A stretch of 64,000 bases of DNA from Tanypteryx hageni (Eukaryota; Arthropoda; Insecta; Odonata; Petaluridae). The translations under genes were made by a program, and so were the position numbers. The notes under the pieces were generated by a model. That model did not search any database. It worked only from the letters and a program-made list of their open reading frames with translations, and was not told where the DNA came from. The stretch lies in the NCBI GenBank assembly GCA_028673005.1, contig CM054118.1, positions 8,145,082 to 8,209,081 of the forward strand. The letters are read 5' to 3'. This document shows, in pieces, positions 53,646 through 64,000 of this stretch. Numbering within the stretch: position 1 is the first letter of the stretch; each line of letters opens with the position of its first letter.

Positions 53646-54110
53646 TATTTTTCTATTACAATCGCGTAAATTAAGATAAATAATTTAATGTATGAACTGT
53701 GTATTTGTATGCGTATGTAATAATAGTAGATCCAGAAGTCGGATAGATGAATAGTCGAACACAAACTCAACGACTGTCGATTTAGCTGGTCTATTATTTT
53801 CTGAATGAACTTAACTTTATGTACACTAACAAACAAGAACATTCCCATTTCTTCATTTTCTCCGCATAGCTAAGTATTACATTGTTTCATGGCATAGAAA
53901 AAATTGTTGCTTCTTACGAAAAAAAGGTTCAAATTTGTACCACGGATGAGAGTAACGATAGAGACGAATAGATCAAATGTACATTACGATAAGGAGGGAA
54001 CAGGAGCCGAAGTTCGAGCTCTATCCATCCGCTTCCTTTGTTTTTCGGATCCAATGGAAAGGTGAAAACCATGTGCTAAAGGGTCGGGGGAACTTCATTA
54101 CAGTGTATTT

Positions 54111-54119
<9 letters not shown>
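53646..54119. other. no gene recognised
   Basis: AT-rich, with nothing supportable. Confidence 0.55.

Positions 54120-54172
<53 letters not shown>
54120..54172. repeat. (TA)n microsatellite
   Basis: A pure TA tract after a GTGTGTG run. Unlike most TA tracts here, no PLE terminus adjoins it. Confidence 0.95.
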
Positions 54173-54174
<2 letters not shown>

Positions 54175-56497
54175 CAATTTGTCCTCTTGCGTGCATGAAA
54201 CAGCGGCACGCACCGGCAAATAAACGACGAGCGGAAAGCGTTCCGCTTCTCGTCTTCTCCCCGTTTTTTCCTCGCGGGAACGCTAAACATTCTCCATCCT
54301 TGCCCTCCTCTAACAACCCCTTACTCCCTTCCGAAACACTCCTACAAAAAAAACTCAAACTCAATTTTTTAATTCCACTTTTTCGCACGCGTGTTTTTCT
54401 TTCTGGCGGCTCCAAAAAATCTCTCTCCCCCTCTCAATCCCTTTCTCTCTTCGTCGCAGCCGACGTAGGGAAATTTATTGAAGGTGGAGAGAGAGAGAGA
54501 GAGAGAGGGGGTGAGGAAGGAAGGGAGGGAGAGATAGAGAATTCAGGACCACGCGAAGAGGAGGGGAAAATCCCGACAACGCCGGCTGTTGGTTGTGGAT
54601 ATTAGCGAGGGATGGAAAAAAGGTCAAAGGTCACCGGTATTTGGTAATGGTCGAGAGTAGAGTGGACAGAATGGAAGGGAGGAGGAATAGAAAAGGGCAA
54701 CATAAAGAAGTTCCGAGAGAGAGAGAGAAACTGAGATGACGTTATAAAACAAAAGGATAGGAAAAAAGTAGGGAATATCGCCAAAACGGTAGTGTATAAA
54801 GTGGAGCTCAGGTTAAAAAAGGGAACAAAATATAAAGAACAAGACGGGACTAATTGAAAGGAATGAAGAGAGATAGATTAAAAATGTCGTCAGATTGAAG
54901 AACGGATAAAGGAAGATAAAACGAGGGAGAAAGGTTAGAGGAATAGAAGACAAGTAAGGAAAGACAGTAATTGGCGGTATATTTTAATTAGACAGACAAA
55001 TGGACCGATGAATCGATAAAAGGTTCACAAAGAGACAGGAAATCGACTGTCAGAAAAACTAAGCCTCGAGCTGCTTTCATTTAGAAGAGTTAGCGCGTCA
55101 GTCAGGCAGACGGACAAACCGAATACATAAGCGGATTAAAAAAGACTGCTTAGAAACACAACAGGAAACGAGATCAGTCGAGATATAGACATAAAATAGA
55201 TAAATTATATTAAATGAAAGAATAATTAATGGAAAAGATGAAAATGAAAAGATAAAATAACGAGAGACCATAAAAGGTTTATCCGCAAAGTAAGGATGAG
55301 ATATAGCAAGAGAAATAACGATTATTACAATATAAAGAAAAACAACAGAGTAAAACTGTAGAGAAAGAATTTTTCTGTCGTATTTCAACTGTTACCTCGT
55401 AAACCTGATCCGCCCAACGCGTGTACGGATCTCGTTATCTTACCTTGACGCAATAACTGAACTGCAAATACCGCAAAGTCCACGATGTCGAGCGGTCGAT
55501 AGATTTAAGGGGCCCTGCAGGTCCATCTATATTTACATATTGTGTTAAACAACGAATTGTGAAAGAGACCAAAATTATTTTTTTGGGGAAGGTCGAAAGT
55601 TTGTAGTCCGGATTCATCATTTTTATTAAAATAATAATGAAATGAGACGTATATTGGTAGGTTTTTTGATAATCAAATTTGTCCTTCCCTTGTCCTCTTG
55701 CTTTGTTAAAAAACTGATAGATTCTCCCTTTTGGTTAAGAAGATATGATCACCCTGCCTTTATTAAAACCTTAATTTCAGATAAATATAAATTCCAAGGA
55801 AGACGAAATAACAATAAAATTATCGCAACGGAAACGCTTCAAGAAATATTTCCCTGTGACCCCCAACCGTCGAATATTTCCTTAAGGAACAACGTAGGGA
55901 TATTCATTTTCGACAAAATTAGAAAGGACAATTCCCTCAGAAATTACTTTCTACTGCTCATGATTGAAATCCGTGGCCACAAGATTAAAAGTCGAACCTC
56001 AGCAGGGGGACGGAAAGAGAACCGACTGATGGAGAAATCATAAAGGAACCGCTGCGCATTTGAAAAAGGAACACGTGAAGCGAGAGAGAGAGACAGAGAG
56101 AGAAGGAGACGGAGAGAGAGGGAGATAAAGGCAGACAGAGAGGGAGGGAGATGGAGGGAGACAGAGAGGGAGGGAAATAGAGAAAGAGGGAGAGAGGGAA
56201 AGAGAAAGAGAGAGTGAGTGAAAGAGATGCAGAGTTAATGAAGTTATGGAGCTTACGAAGCGACAGCAATAGCAAGAGTGGTTCTTTTGGGTATTCGGAT
56301 CGCGTAATAATGCGATATATGTCGGAGAAAATTTCATTATTTTTTCAAAAAATAAAACTTTCTCCGGCGGTCTGTCAACGTCAATTTTTACTTTCCTCGG
56401 TAAAGGATTTTAATTTCTCGCCGACCACGTGGACGACCAAAATAAATTCTCTGATATTATACATAGCATTTATTTTATACATTTTTAATATACAACT
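54173..56497. other. unique sequence with purine microsatellites; no gene supported
   Basis: A (GA)n run lies at 54487-54510, and a longer purine-rich GAGAGAGG/GGAGGGAGA tract at 56078-56222. An open frame at 55642-56043 has a hydrophobic first 20 residues, but no other signature and no neighbouring exon evidence. It is not called. Confidence 0.5.
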
Positions 56498-57320
56498 AGC
56501 GCAATTGCCCGTCAAAAATGACGGGTTCAAATTAATAACTAACGGAATTAAAATTTTTAACTTTAAATAAATTATATTAACAATCATTATTTATTGATGT
56601 TGTTTCTTCCAGCAGTCGGTTGTAAACAAATGAGCGATTTCGGAAAAAGAATAATAGAATAATTGACTTGATTAACTTTTTTTAAATAGTTCAAATCGGA
56701 TTATTGGTCATGTTTTTCCAATTTTAATTTCCAAAAAGGCCTGCATGGTATAAAGTCGATTTTTTAGTGTTATCTTACGAAGAATGGAAATATTACCCAA
56801 GAATCGAACTCGGGAATTTTTCCCTTTATTTTCTTTCGGGAAAGCATTTTTATTTTCAGTAGATTACTTCTGCCAAATTTCAATTTTTTTCCACATCCTC
56901 GATTGATTTATTCGCGTTTTAATAGCTTGGCACTCAGACCGAGGGACGGACAGCGTAGCCTTTTGTTGTTATTTTTGCGATTCTCTGATTACTTTTAAAC
57001 CTCTTTCTCTCCCTATTTCCAAAACAATCCTTCATTCTTCTACCTTACTCCCGTAAACCATCCCACAATCCTTCACCCCATAAAATGTTTACATACTCGG
57101 ATTATCTATTAAAACGTCCAGCTCGTTTCTATTAAATTATATAGAATTTAGCTCATTATTACGATTTTTAATCTCTTTGAATAGTATTTACATTTTTTAG
57201 GTATTTCTTCTCGTAAATAAGTCAACGAATGTTGTTTACATTGATTGCTATGAAAATCATTTCTCCATCCTTCCGTCTTTCTCTTCTTCTCTTAATAAAA
57301 GCCTTCAAATCACCGTTAAA
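56498..57320. other. possible 5' end of another Helitron-type repeat
   Basis: ACTAGCGCAATTGCCCGTC (56496-56514) followed by a GACGGGTT mirror resembles the GC-rich starts of arthropod Helitron-type repeats, similar in style to 41438. Downstream, at 56795-56815, is a T-arm-like word on the minus strand (GAGTTCGATTCTTGGG). The 3' end was not identified. Confidence 0.35.
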
Positions 57321-57324
57321 CCTA

Positions 57325-57500
57325 TATGGATAGGAACAACAATAGGATTTCGAGGTTTAACAATGTAGTTGGTAGGCAAGGCAACATTCCGTTAAAATGC
57401 CAAGATTTTCCAAAATATACCATTCAAACGAATAACATGAGTGATTTTGAGATGAAGGCGAAAAAAAACGAATAGAATAAGAAACTTGAAAATCTTTTCT
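57325..57500 (+). repeat. dispersed repeat F, copy 2
   Basis: It shares GATTTCGAGGTTTAACAATG, GTTGGTAGGCAAGGCAA, AATGCCAAGATTTTCC-like words and GAATAAGAAAC with 53095-53260. Non-coding. Confidence 0.7.
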
Positions 57501-57756
57501 TTCCAGATGCGAAGAACAAAGGTCAATTTTTTCTAATTTTAATTTCCAAAACAAGAAGGAGTTTGCACGTCGAAAAGTCCATTTTTACGTGTTACCTTAT
57601 GAGAAATATAAATAATTCCCTGGAGTCGAACCCGGGTCGTTTTCCAAATATTTTTTCGTCAATCACTATTTATATGTGTATCAAGCAATACTGGAAAATT
57701 TCGAACCACTATCTCTTACCGTTTTTGAGATATATACGACTAATATCGGAATGGGT

Positions 57757-57808
57757 GCTTCAGCGGCGCGGTCTGGTGGCGTGTGGAGTAAGTTGCTGCA
57801 GACCGCGT
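57757..57808. other. GC-rich hairpin
   Basis: CGCGGTCTG and CAGACCGCG form a perfect 9-bp stem around a GC-rich loop of about 30 nt (GTGGCGTGTGG...TTGCTG). It stands out in AT-rich surroundings. It could be a folded part of a small repeat; no RNA family is recognised. Confidence 0.45.
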
Positions 57809-57999
57809 AAGAGAAATATATATAAGAAGATATTTATTTGTCTCATAAATTTTGGCTTAAGACGGTTCATTCGGCTTCACGTTGAAAACCTGTTCACTGA
57901 TACACATAGTTCATTTTTAGTTTATTATGCGTTCTTTGCACGAAGTGAACGCAAATAGGGGAGGTCATTTCCGTCCGTCCGTCCGCATGTTAAAATTCA

Positions 58000-58262
58000 G
58001 AAACCGCTGGACGTATTATGATGAAATTTGGTATTGGGGAGTTTTTCTAAAATTTGTCGACCGATTTCAATTTTGGTCAAAATAGAACAAAAATGATGAC
58101 CACTTTACATGAAGACCTACAATATTCCTTTGTTTCAACTCTGGAACCGCTTTATGTATTTTGATGAAATTTGACATCGGGGAGTTATGCTAAAATTGGT
58201 CGGCTGATTCCAATTTTGGTTAAAATCGGACAACAATTACGACCACTTTACATGAAGGCCCA
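58000..58262 (+). repeat. diverged direct repeat, 143-bp period
   Basis: AACCGCT, GATGAAATTTGR, CGGGGAGTT/TGGGGAGTT, GRYYGATTYCAATTTTGGT and CCACTTTACATGAAG recur in the same order, offset by about 143 bp. A CCGTCCGTCCGTCCGC run (57970-57985) precedes them. Such units are common inside arthropod Helitron-type or other non-autonomous repeats. Confidence 0.75.
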
Positions 58263-61200
58263 CATGTATTTGACAACGTCCCTCGCTTGCTTCTCGTTAA
58301 ATTCTCGTCTGTGCAAAATATATTGAGACATTGTGAAATCTCAAAGAACGCATTTGGGAACTCTGTGTACTCCGACATGGAATAAGCCTTTCCAATATTG
58401 TTTTATTAGATGAAATAAATACGCATTAAAAGGTCTAATTTCGCTAACCGCATTTAAATTTCTCCCTATATTTTTATTAAAAACCAGACAAGGTAATTAG
58501 TTATACTTTTATGAACGGTTTAAAATGCGGTACCTGAGATGGCGTGACCAATTTTTCATGGGCGAGGGTAATGTTTTAGCACTTTCTTAACGTTCTTTAA
58601 TTGAGAGGACTCTTAAGAGGTGGCATGCCTATTCCTTCAGCTTAAAATTTCTTGGATGCATTAAAAATAAATCGACATTCTCTAACCGTCGGATACCACG
58701 TCAAAATATAAGCCAAGCACATATTAGTTTTATTAAATTTTTAGTACACCTAGAGGAAATGAAAAGCCAACCATAAAAAAACGACCGCCAGGGATAAAGA
58801 TTCTTTCGGAAATTTTACAAGCAAATCTTTTAGCCGCCATTCTTGGCTCACCATCAGTTCGCCCTTACGTCACGTCAAAACACGTCGTCGGATGTCAATC
58901 CCTTCCTCCCATACAATGAAAAAAATGAAAGATACCGAACGAAAATAATCCATTTACGCCCCCATCTGCCGAGATAAAATGTAAAAAACATCTGAAAAAA
59001 ATCAAAACGAGCAAGAAAAAATTACTGAACGAAAATAATGAAAAAAATAATAAAACGGTCGGCGAGCGCAACCCCCTCTGGCGATAGCAGTGGGAGAACA
59101 ATGAGGAGGCGGTCTCCGCGGGAGTCGAGAGTCGTCGTGACGTCACAGACGTCCTTCTCCTCCCATTCCCGCCCGTGTCGTTCGCCACCCACATCCCAAT
59201 GGACGTCTCCGCCCCTCGGATTTGGCCGTCTCTCAATTTAAAAGAGAAAACGCCGTGGAAAAAGGAAGGAGTGGGGGTGCGGAGGAATGTTGGGGAAGGA
59301 GAGAGAAATTTGAAGAAGAGGGAAGAGACGGGAATAATAGACCGACCCTCTTCATCCTATTCACACCATTCCTTCGGCCATAAACGTATAAACGGAGAAG
59401 ACGGAGATTGAAAGGTCATCCAATGTCGTAATCCACCTTTTGACGGACAAAAGAAAACTTTCCTTCGATACGTTTGTCTTTTTTTCTCTCCTCTCTTCTC
59501 CCTCACCCTCATTTTTCTTCGCCCTCCTTAAAGAAATAAAAACGTCAGCCATTCTCTACAATAATCCAAAAGGTCAATTAGCCATTAATACAAATGTACA
59601 AACAATCGGTCATTCTCGGAGCGCTAATTAATAAATAACTCAAGTTCAATCAGTGCTTGGGGCTCCTTACAAAGGCGTATCAGAGACCGTTGCTAACCCG
59701 TTAGTTGAAATCCAGTCGATTTCCTTTTGAAAGTGTGCCTTTCGACCGCGAAATGCTTTGTACTGAGATGTTTCAACAGTTAGGTCGCCGCATTAGCCGC
59801 TAGAGAAAAAAATATCTTCCGGGTGGTGAATTAAAAATTGTCCTCTAAAGAAATAAGCTATATGATCTCTTAATTAGGTTACGTTCTGCCTTATTCTCAC
59901 TTAAAATTACACAAGAAATAGCCCTCCTAAACTCGTGTTTATTCCGTGTATAAAGTCGAACGACAGAGCAGTAGCAATTTTGAATGATACTCTAAACCGA
60001 GGATCATAAATTTATGAAAATTATAGGAGAATAATTTTTTCTCAAAATCGGTCGGTTCAATTGTTCAAGTAGTCAAACAGAGTAAAACCTTTATGTGGTA
60101 TTCCTAAGACGTATGAAGCTCTATTTAAAATACCTTATTTATATTATTTTAATAATATTGATTTCGGACGCAAATATAAATTTATCCTCCTCAATTCGAT
60201 TTAAGAAGAAAAAGGTTTTTCACTAAAAATTCACGTCAAAAACCGAATACAAATCATCCGAATTACTATTGCAGGTTATTCGGAAGGAATATAGAATTGC
60301 CTTTTATAACAATGACTCTAATTTTAAATGGATTATTAAAGGAAATGGAGAAGCTAGCCCGTTGTTTAATAGCACCAAAACGGTACTGCACGTAAATAAA
60401 TCCTGGTTTTACATTTAAATGCTAACCGGGAAAAATCGTGTAATATTCAAGGATTTATAAAGTTTTATAGTAAAACTATTTCGTACACAATCATTTGAAC
60501 GAGGTAACAGAAGATGGGCGGGAGGCCGAAAAGGACGTACTGTACGCAGTCAACGGTAATTAATTCAAATAAGCCGGAAGGGTCATCTCACACTACAAAC
60601 CGTCATCAGATCTTATACACCACGAGACACCACATACATAATATCCACGTAAATGAAAGATATATTGTAATTTCCACTAAAAATATTTACTCGACCGGTT
60701 TCTCCTATTAAGTTCATTTCTATGGAATCTTTCCACAACGTGGAGCCTTCCCAAGTGAATTTAGATGATCCATCCTCACAGACAAATCAGTCCGACTGAT
60801 TAGAAAACCCGCAGACGCTCACCCGCACGAATCAATCGATATTCAATGGCGTACTTATAAACCGCGACCGCAAAGGGATTTCGAGGGATGCCGCAAAGCA
60901 GCACATTGGGGGAGAGCGGAGGACGGTGTGCGGTGACAAACGCCCTTCGACCTCCCACAAGACCACTCCGCCCTTTCGACACCAAGTTCAAATCTCCACC
61001 CGCTTAGAAAAAAATCCTCCAGCGTTTGACCTCGACCTTGCGATTCGTTGAATGCAGATTTTTCTATACATACAACCTATATCGTACATAGTTCCTTGTT
61101 CCGAGCTGAATGACATAATGAAGATTCGCTTATAACAAGATCACGAGCTGTGTTTTCCATTTAAAATGACGTTATATCGGGAGATATTTTAGCGCATTGA

Positions 61201-61273
61201 AAAGATAATTCCATTCCTTTTATCGTACCTAAGTTTGAATAGAGAAGTTTTTTGACCTTATCCCTTTCCCATT
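58263..61273. other. unique sequence; GC-richer segment with a CRE site, no gene supported
   Basis: 59050-59240 is GC-rich for this window, with CpGs and a perfect TGACGTCA palindrome at 59138-59145, the cAMP response element core. It could be a promoter-proximal segment of a gene not visible here. No start codon with a supportable downstream exon was found. The remaining sequence is AT-rich. Confidence 0.45.
59138..59145. promoter_or_regulatory. CRE palindrome TGACGTCA
   Basis: A perfect 8-bp CREB/ATF-type site inside the GC-rich segment 59050-59240. One such site can occur by chance in 64 kb, so the call rests mainly on its GC-rich context. Confidence 0.25.
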
Positions 61274-61640
61274 TTAGTGCTTTTCGTCATTGCTGAAAAG
61301 CACTATTATCTACGTGATGTCCGTCCGTCCGTACGCATATATCAGGGAAGAATTGGCTGAACTGATTTCAACGAAATTTGGTACATATAATATTCACGTA
61401 AATTGATGACGAAAATGGCCTATTTCGACCAGATCGACAAGCAGGGATGCCACAATTGCAAAATTAAACTTTTCAAACTTTTCGGTAATGATGAATTTGG
61501 AAGGGATTGGCTTAGCCGATTTCAACGAAATTTAGTAAGAAGAAAATGCGCAACATTAAAAACAAAATCAATATTTTAAATGTAGATATAGAAATCAGGG
61601 CTGCCACAATACAAGTAACAAAGACATTTTTTACTTTCTC
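61274..61640 (+). repeat. dispersed repeat D, copy 2
   Basis: It matches 28560-28880: TTTTAGTGCTTTTCGTCATT, GTGATGTCCGTCCGTCCGTA, GAAGAATTGGC, GATTTCAACGAAATTTGG and GCAGGGATGCCACAATTGC. It is shorter than copy 1. Confidence 0.75.
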
Positions 61641-62058
61641 CATATCACCGTACTGATAAGTAGAACTAACATTTATTTATATTGTTTATTGAAGTGTCTC
61701 TTAATTCCAATATCGTTATTTTTCAGTAGTATTTTTTCTAGCACTTGCTTTAAAAAAAACTCATATTCAAGTAATAATTGTTTCTGTAAGAACTCTACGC
61801 TGTTTGTGTACTAACTTAACTTGTTTTAACTTGATTATCGCTGTTGGTGTACTAAATTAAATTGTTTTAACGCTTGTTTGTGTGTCTATCTTGCCTGTTC
61901 GCTAACGTTGTTTGTGTGGTGAGTCAGCGTTTCCCTTTCACTTTTTACCTGCGTTCCTCTCTAGCGTAGACCTTAAGTTCACGAATTAGTTAGTCACTTA
62001 GTATAACCTTAGCTTGAAGTTTAATTTAATTCGTAGCTAGTACAGATTAGTGTTTAGG
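61641..62058. other. probable 5' UTR/upstream of the following retroelement ORF
   Basis: Two diverged repeats of GTGTACTAA...TTGTTTTAAC (about 61809 and 61850) precede a GTGTGGTGAGTCAGCG segment and the ORF at 62059. It may hold the 5' UTR of that element. Confidence 0.4.
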
Positions 62059-62561
62059 ATGGCTTCACCTAGGATTCCCGTTTCCTCCTTTCTATGCGAC
62101 GCTGATTTCGAGAGATTGAGGTCTCGAATCACGGAGCTGGTAAGAGAGGTTACGGACCTCCGTCGAAGGGTGGCAAGAGCGGAGTCGGCCCTTGCTCGTG
62201 TTGGGAGAACGCATCCATCCCCGAGAACTCACCGCGCCAGGATGGCGACTCGAGTGCGCTCGAGTGCGAAAGTCGGTGGTGTGATCGAGGGTATTTGTGG
62301 GACCTCTTCGGGGGCTGGGGTCGCTCCAATCCTAAAACCCAACGATTGGAGAGTGGTCTTCATCCGGGGGGATCGTGGGGTGGTCCTGCGAAGGCTGGGA
62401 GCTGGGAATGCCTCGGCAGACCCTCTTCCAGTTTGCAATCGGTTCGCGGCGTTGTCGGAGGACGACACTTCGGCCGATGCTCTCGCATCCGCTCCCGTCT
62501 CTTTGGCGGAGGCTGGATCTATGGGAAGTCGGGGTGGGAAGGGAGGGCTCTTAGTAATAGG
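62059..62561 (+). pseudogene. retroelement ORF1-like frame broken by a pogo/Tigger insertion
   Basis: It starts at ATG 62059 (MASPRIPVSSFLCDADFERL). Residues about 15-50 form a charged coiled coil (FERLRSRITELVREVTDLRR and RVARAESALARV). A Ser/Arg-rich linker and NRFAALSEDD follow, words often seen in LINE ORF1 proteins. The GC content is far above the surroundings. The frame is authentic only up to 62561, because the TA at 62562 is the target site of a DNA transposon, and the residues after LLVI come from that transposon's terminal repeat. The LINE family is not identified. Confidence 0.55.
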
Positions 62562-64000
62562 TACAGTCAAACTCTGCTATAACGAGCGCCAGGGGACCGT
62601 TTAGTTTTGCTCGTTATAGCCGTTAAACTTAATATCCGTGAAGGCAAAAGCATGCATGCGTAAGGTGAAATAAGACATAAGAACTAAAAGTGAATATATA
62701 AACAGAAAGTTTATTTAGTAAATTTATGAAAAAACCTAAAAATGAAAATAAACTAGAAAATTTAAAGTAAACATACGTACATATAAAATTTACTCACAGC
62801 TGCATCCTTAATCACTCCCCTTTTTACAAAAATAACTTTGAATAGTAGCCTGTTTCATAGATTTCACTTTGAAGCCTCTTAAGTTTCCTCTTATTACACT
62901 TAGTGCACTAAAAACTCCATCGGAAATGTCAATGTTTAAAAAAAATCATTTAATGTTTCCACGGCATCCTGAGTAAGTTGGCACGGCTTTCGTCAGGATT
63001 GTGTCTTCGACACATTCAACATTGTCTTCATCACTGTCTGCTGTGCTTTCTACTGTCTCTATTATTTCACTCTCCGTAGGAAATTCCTCTGGTAATCAAA
63101 TCATCATCAACATGAACAAAATTGTCAATGTCATTTACATGGTCAAAATTCACAATTCCATTTTCTTTAAGCCATTCTGATCTTCATCAATGTTATGATA
63201 ATCAATCAAAAATTCTCCCGATATTAAACCAGACTTTCGAAAACAGTTTATGATCGTTGTAGGTGAAACATGCATCTGTTATCAAATGAATTGCATCCAA
63301 TACAGAGTCGTGGCCATCTAAACCTCTTTCCCTCCTTTCAATCAACTGCAGAACAAAAAATCGCTTGAAATAGCATTTAAAACTTTTAATTATCCCCATA
63401 TCCATTGGCTGCAAAATAGAAGTCGTATTTGGAGGCAAAAACACCAGTTTTACATTGGATAACTCCTGCATATGTGGGTGCGTAGGACAGTTATCGACAA
63501 GGAGTAGAATGTTTCTATTTTTCCTCCGTAACTAGTTGTTCCACTGACTTACATATTTCTGAAAAATATTGGAAGTCATCCATGCCTTTTTAGTAGCTGC
63601 ATATTCAACGGGAAACTTTACATTTATGAAACAACATGGCTTTTGTGACTTACCAATAACAAAAAGTTTTTTTTTTCTCAGTCCCATTTATGTTTGCGCA
63701 CATTAAAACTGTTAAACGGTTCTTAGGTCTTTTGCCACCAACACATTTGTCACCTTTGAATTTAAACGTTGCATCAGGCATCATGTTGTAAAACAGTCCA
63801 GTTTCGTCGGCATTGTAGATGTCTTCTTCTCTGTAACCTTTTCGACACTCCTCCCAAACACTTTTCACCCATTCACTTGCCGTTTTTGAATCTGCTGACA
63901 GGGCCTTTCGCATAAACAATGTTATGCCGATTTTTAAAACGATCAAGCCACACGTTATTGCATGTGAAGTTCTCGTGTCCTAACTGTTTTGCAAATTTAT
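62562..64000 (-). mobile_element. pogo/Tigger-type DNA transposon, runs off the window
   Basis: The left terminal repeat begins CAGTCAAACTCTGCTATAAC at 62564, directly after a TA (62562-62563), the TA target used by Tc1/mariner/pogo elements. The minus-strand transposase is broken. The other terminus lies beyond 64000. A near-mirror GCTCGTTATAGC just inside (62609-62620) repeats part of the terminus in inverted form. Confidence 0.85.
63202..64000 (-). pseudogene. pogo/Tigger (DDE_1) transposase, multiply disrupted
   Basis: From the window edge inward the frame encodes a CENP-B/Tc5-type DNA-binding stretch (FAKQLGHENFTCNNVWLDRF then KNRHN). A frameshift follows near 63900, then WVKSVWEECRKGYREEDIYNADETGLFYN with the first catalytic Asp (DET). 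A second frameshift occurs in the poly-T run at about 63663-63677, and an in-frame TAG at 63532-63534. After it come LLLVDNCPTHPHMQELSNVK (second catalytic Asp) and PPNTTSILQPMDMGIIKSFK (third). The frame stops at 63202; a further coding-like tail continues in another frame to about 63090. The enzyme would catalyse cut-and-paste at TA. With at least three lesions it is inactive. Confidence 0.88.

Noticed and set aside
54114..54605. 163-codon frame starting in the (TA)n tract
   Set aside because: It begins in a microsatellite coding YIYIYI and continues through CT- and GA-rich low-complexity DNA.
55642..56043. 133-codon frame with a hydrophobic N-terminus
   Set aside because: The signal-peptide-like start is weak evidence alone. 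The rest is basic and unremarkable, with no splice or promoter support.
57563..57958. 131-codon frame
   Set aside because: It overlaps a GC hairpin and repeat-like sequence and has no recognisable domain.
1..64000. Telomeric (TTAGG)n arrays, endogenous viral genes or toxin genes
   Set aside because: I looked for TTAGG runs, viral structural or polymerase motifs other than retroelement RTs, and Cys-rich secreted peptides, and found none that I could support.

Overview
This window is eukaryotic and looks like arthropod, probably insect, nuclear DNA. It is AT-rich and full of retroelements, Helitron-like rolling-circle elements, hAT and pogo/Tigger remnants and long microsatellites. It has no operons, no compact coding and no bacterial signals. 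Species cannot be read from the sequence; the CR1-like LINE tail with a TAGATG-type microsatellite and the varied Penelope-like elements are what suggest an arthropod. I recognise no intact host gene. Every coding stretch I can defend belongs to a mobile element.

Layout. 1-4533: a Penelope-like element (PLE family A, minus strand) with an intact 906-codon RT/GIY-YIG ORF, preceded head-to-tail by a second, 5'-truncated copy, all bounded by (TA)n. 5300-7656: hAT-like remnant. 8855-9829: about 1 kb polypurine tract. 11220-12010: decayed PLE (family C) with a hammerhead-ribozyme-like motif. 12159-12317: MITE. 13558-17485: a Jockey/CR1-group LINE (family L1a here) inserted in a long polypyrimidine tract. 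18632-21054: a TA-rich nest of PLE fragments, an RTE-like LINE and a tRNA-derived SINE. 21055-26940: mostly unassigned, with a hAT terminus. 26960-27880: MITE with target duplication, 11-bp minisatellite and a third L1a 3' end. 32081-38634: a near full-length L1a with ORF1, endonuclease and RT, whose ORF1 is split by an antisense CR1-like LINE carrying a 708-codon open frame. 39415-41437: dispersed repeat E, an RTE-like LINE scrap and PLE family B palindromes. 41438-52750: a Helitron-like cluster containing a homogeneous array of 566-bp units (about 7.7 copies). 52751-61640: unassigned sequence with dispersed repeats. 62059-64000: a retroelement ORF1-like frame broken by a pogo/Tigger transposon that runs off the window.

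How the parts relate. RT/endonuclease-encoding elements (PLE A, L1a, CR1-like, RTE-like) could in principle serve the non-coding ones (PLE B palindromes, SINE). Insertion is not random at this scale: PLE copies, the RTE-like LINE and the SINE abut (TA)n, whereas all three clear L1a copies have their 3' tails directly against pyrimidine-rich tracts. The most unusual structures are the Helitron-derived 566-bp array, the PLE B palindromes (one with arms of about 181 bp and a 2-nt centre), the hammerhead-like motifs in three PLE families, and the apparent tract-specific targeting of L1a. Family letters are local labels; no database search was possible.
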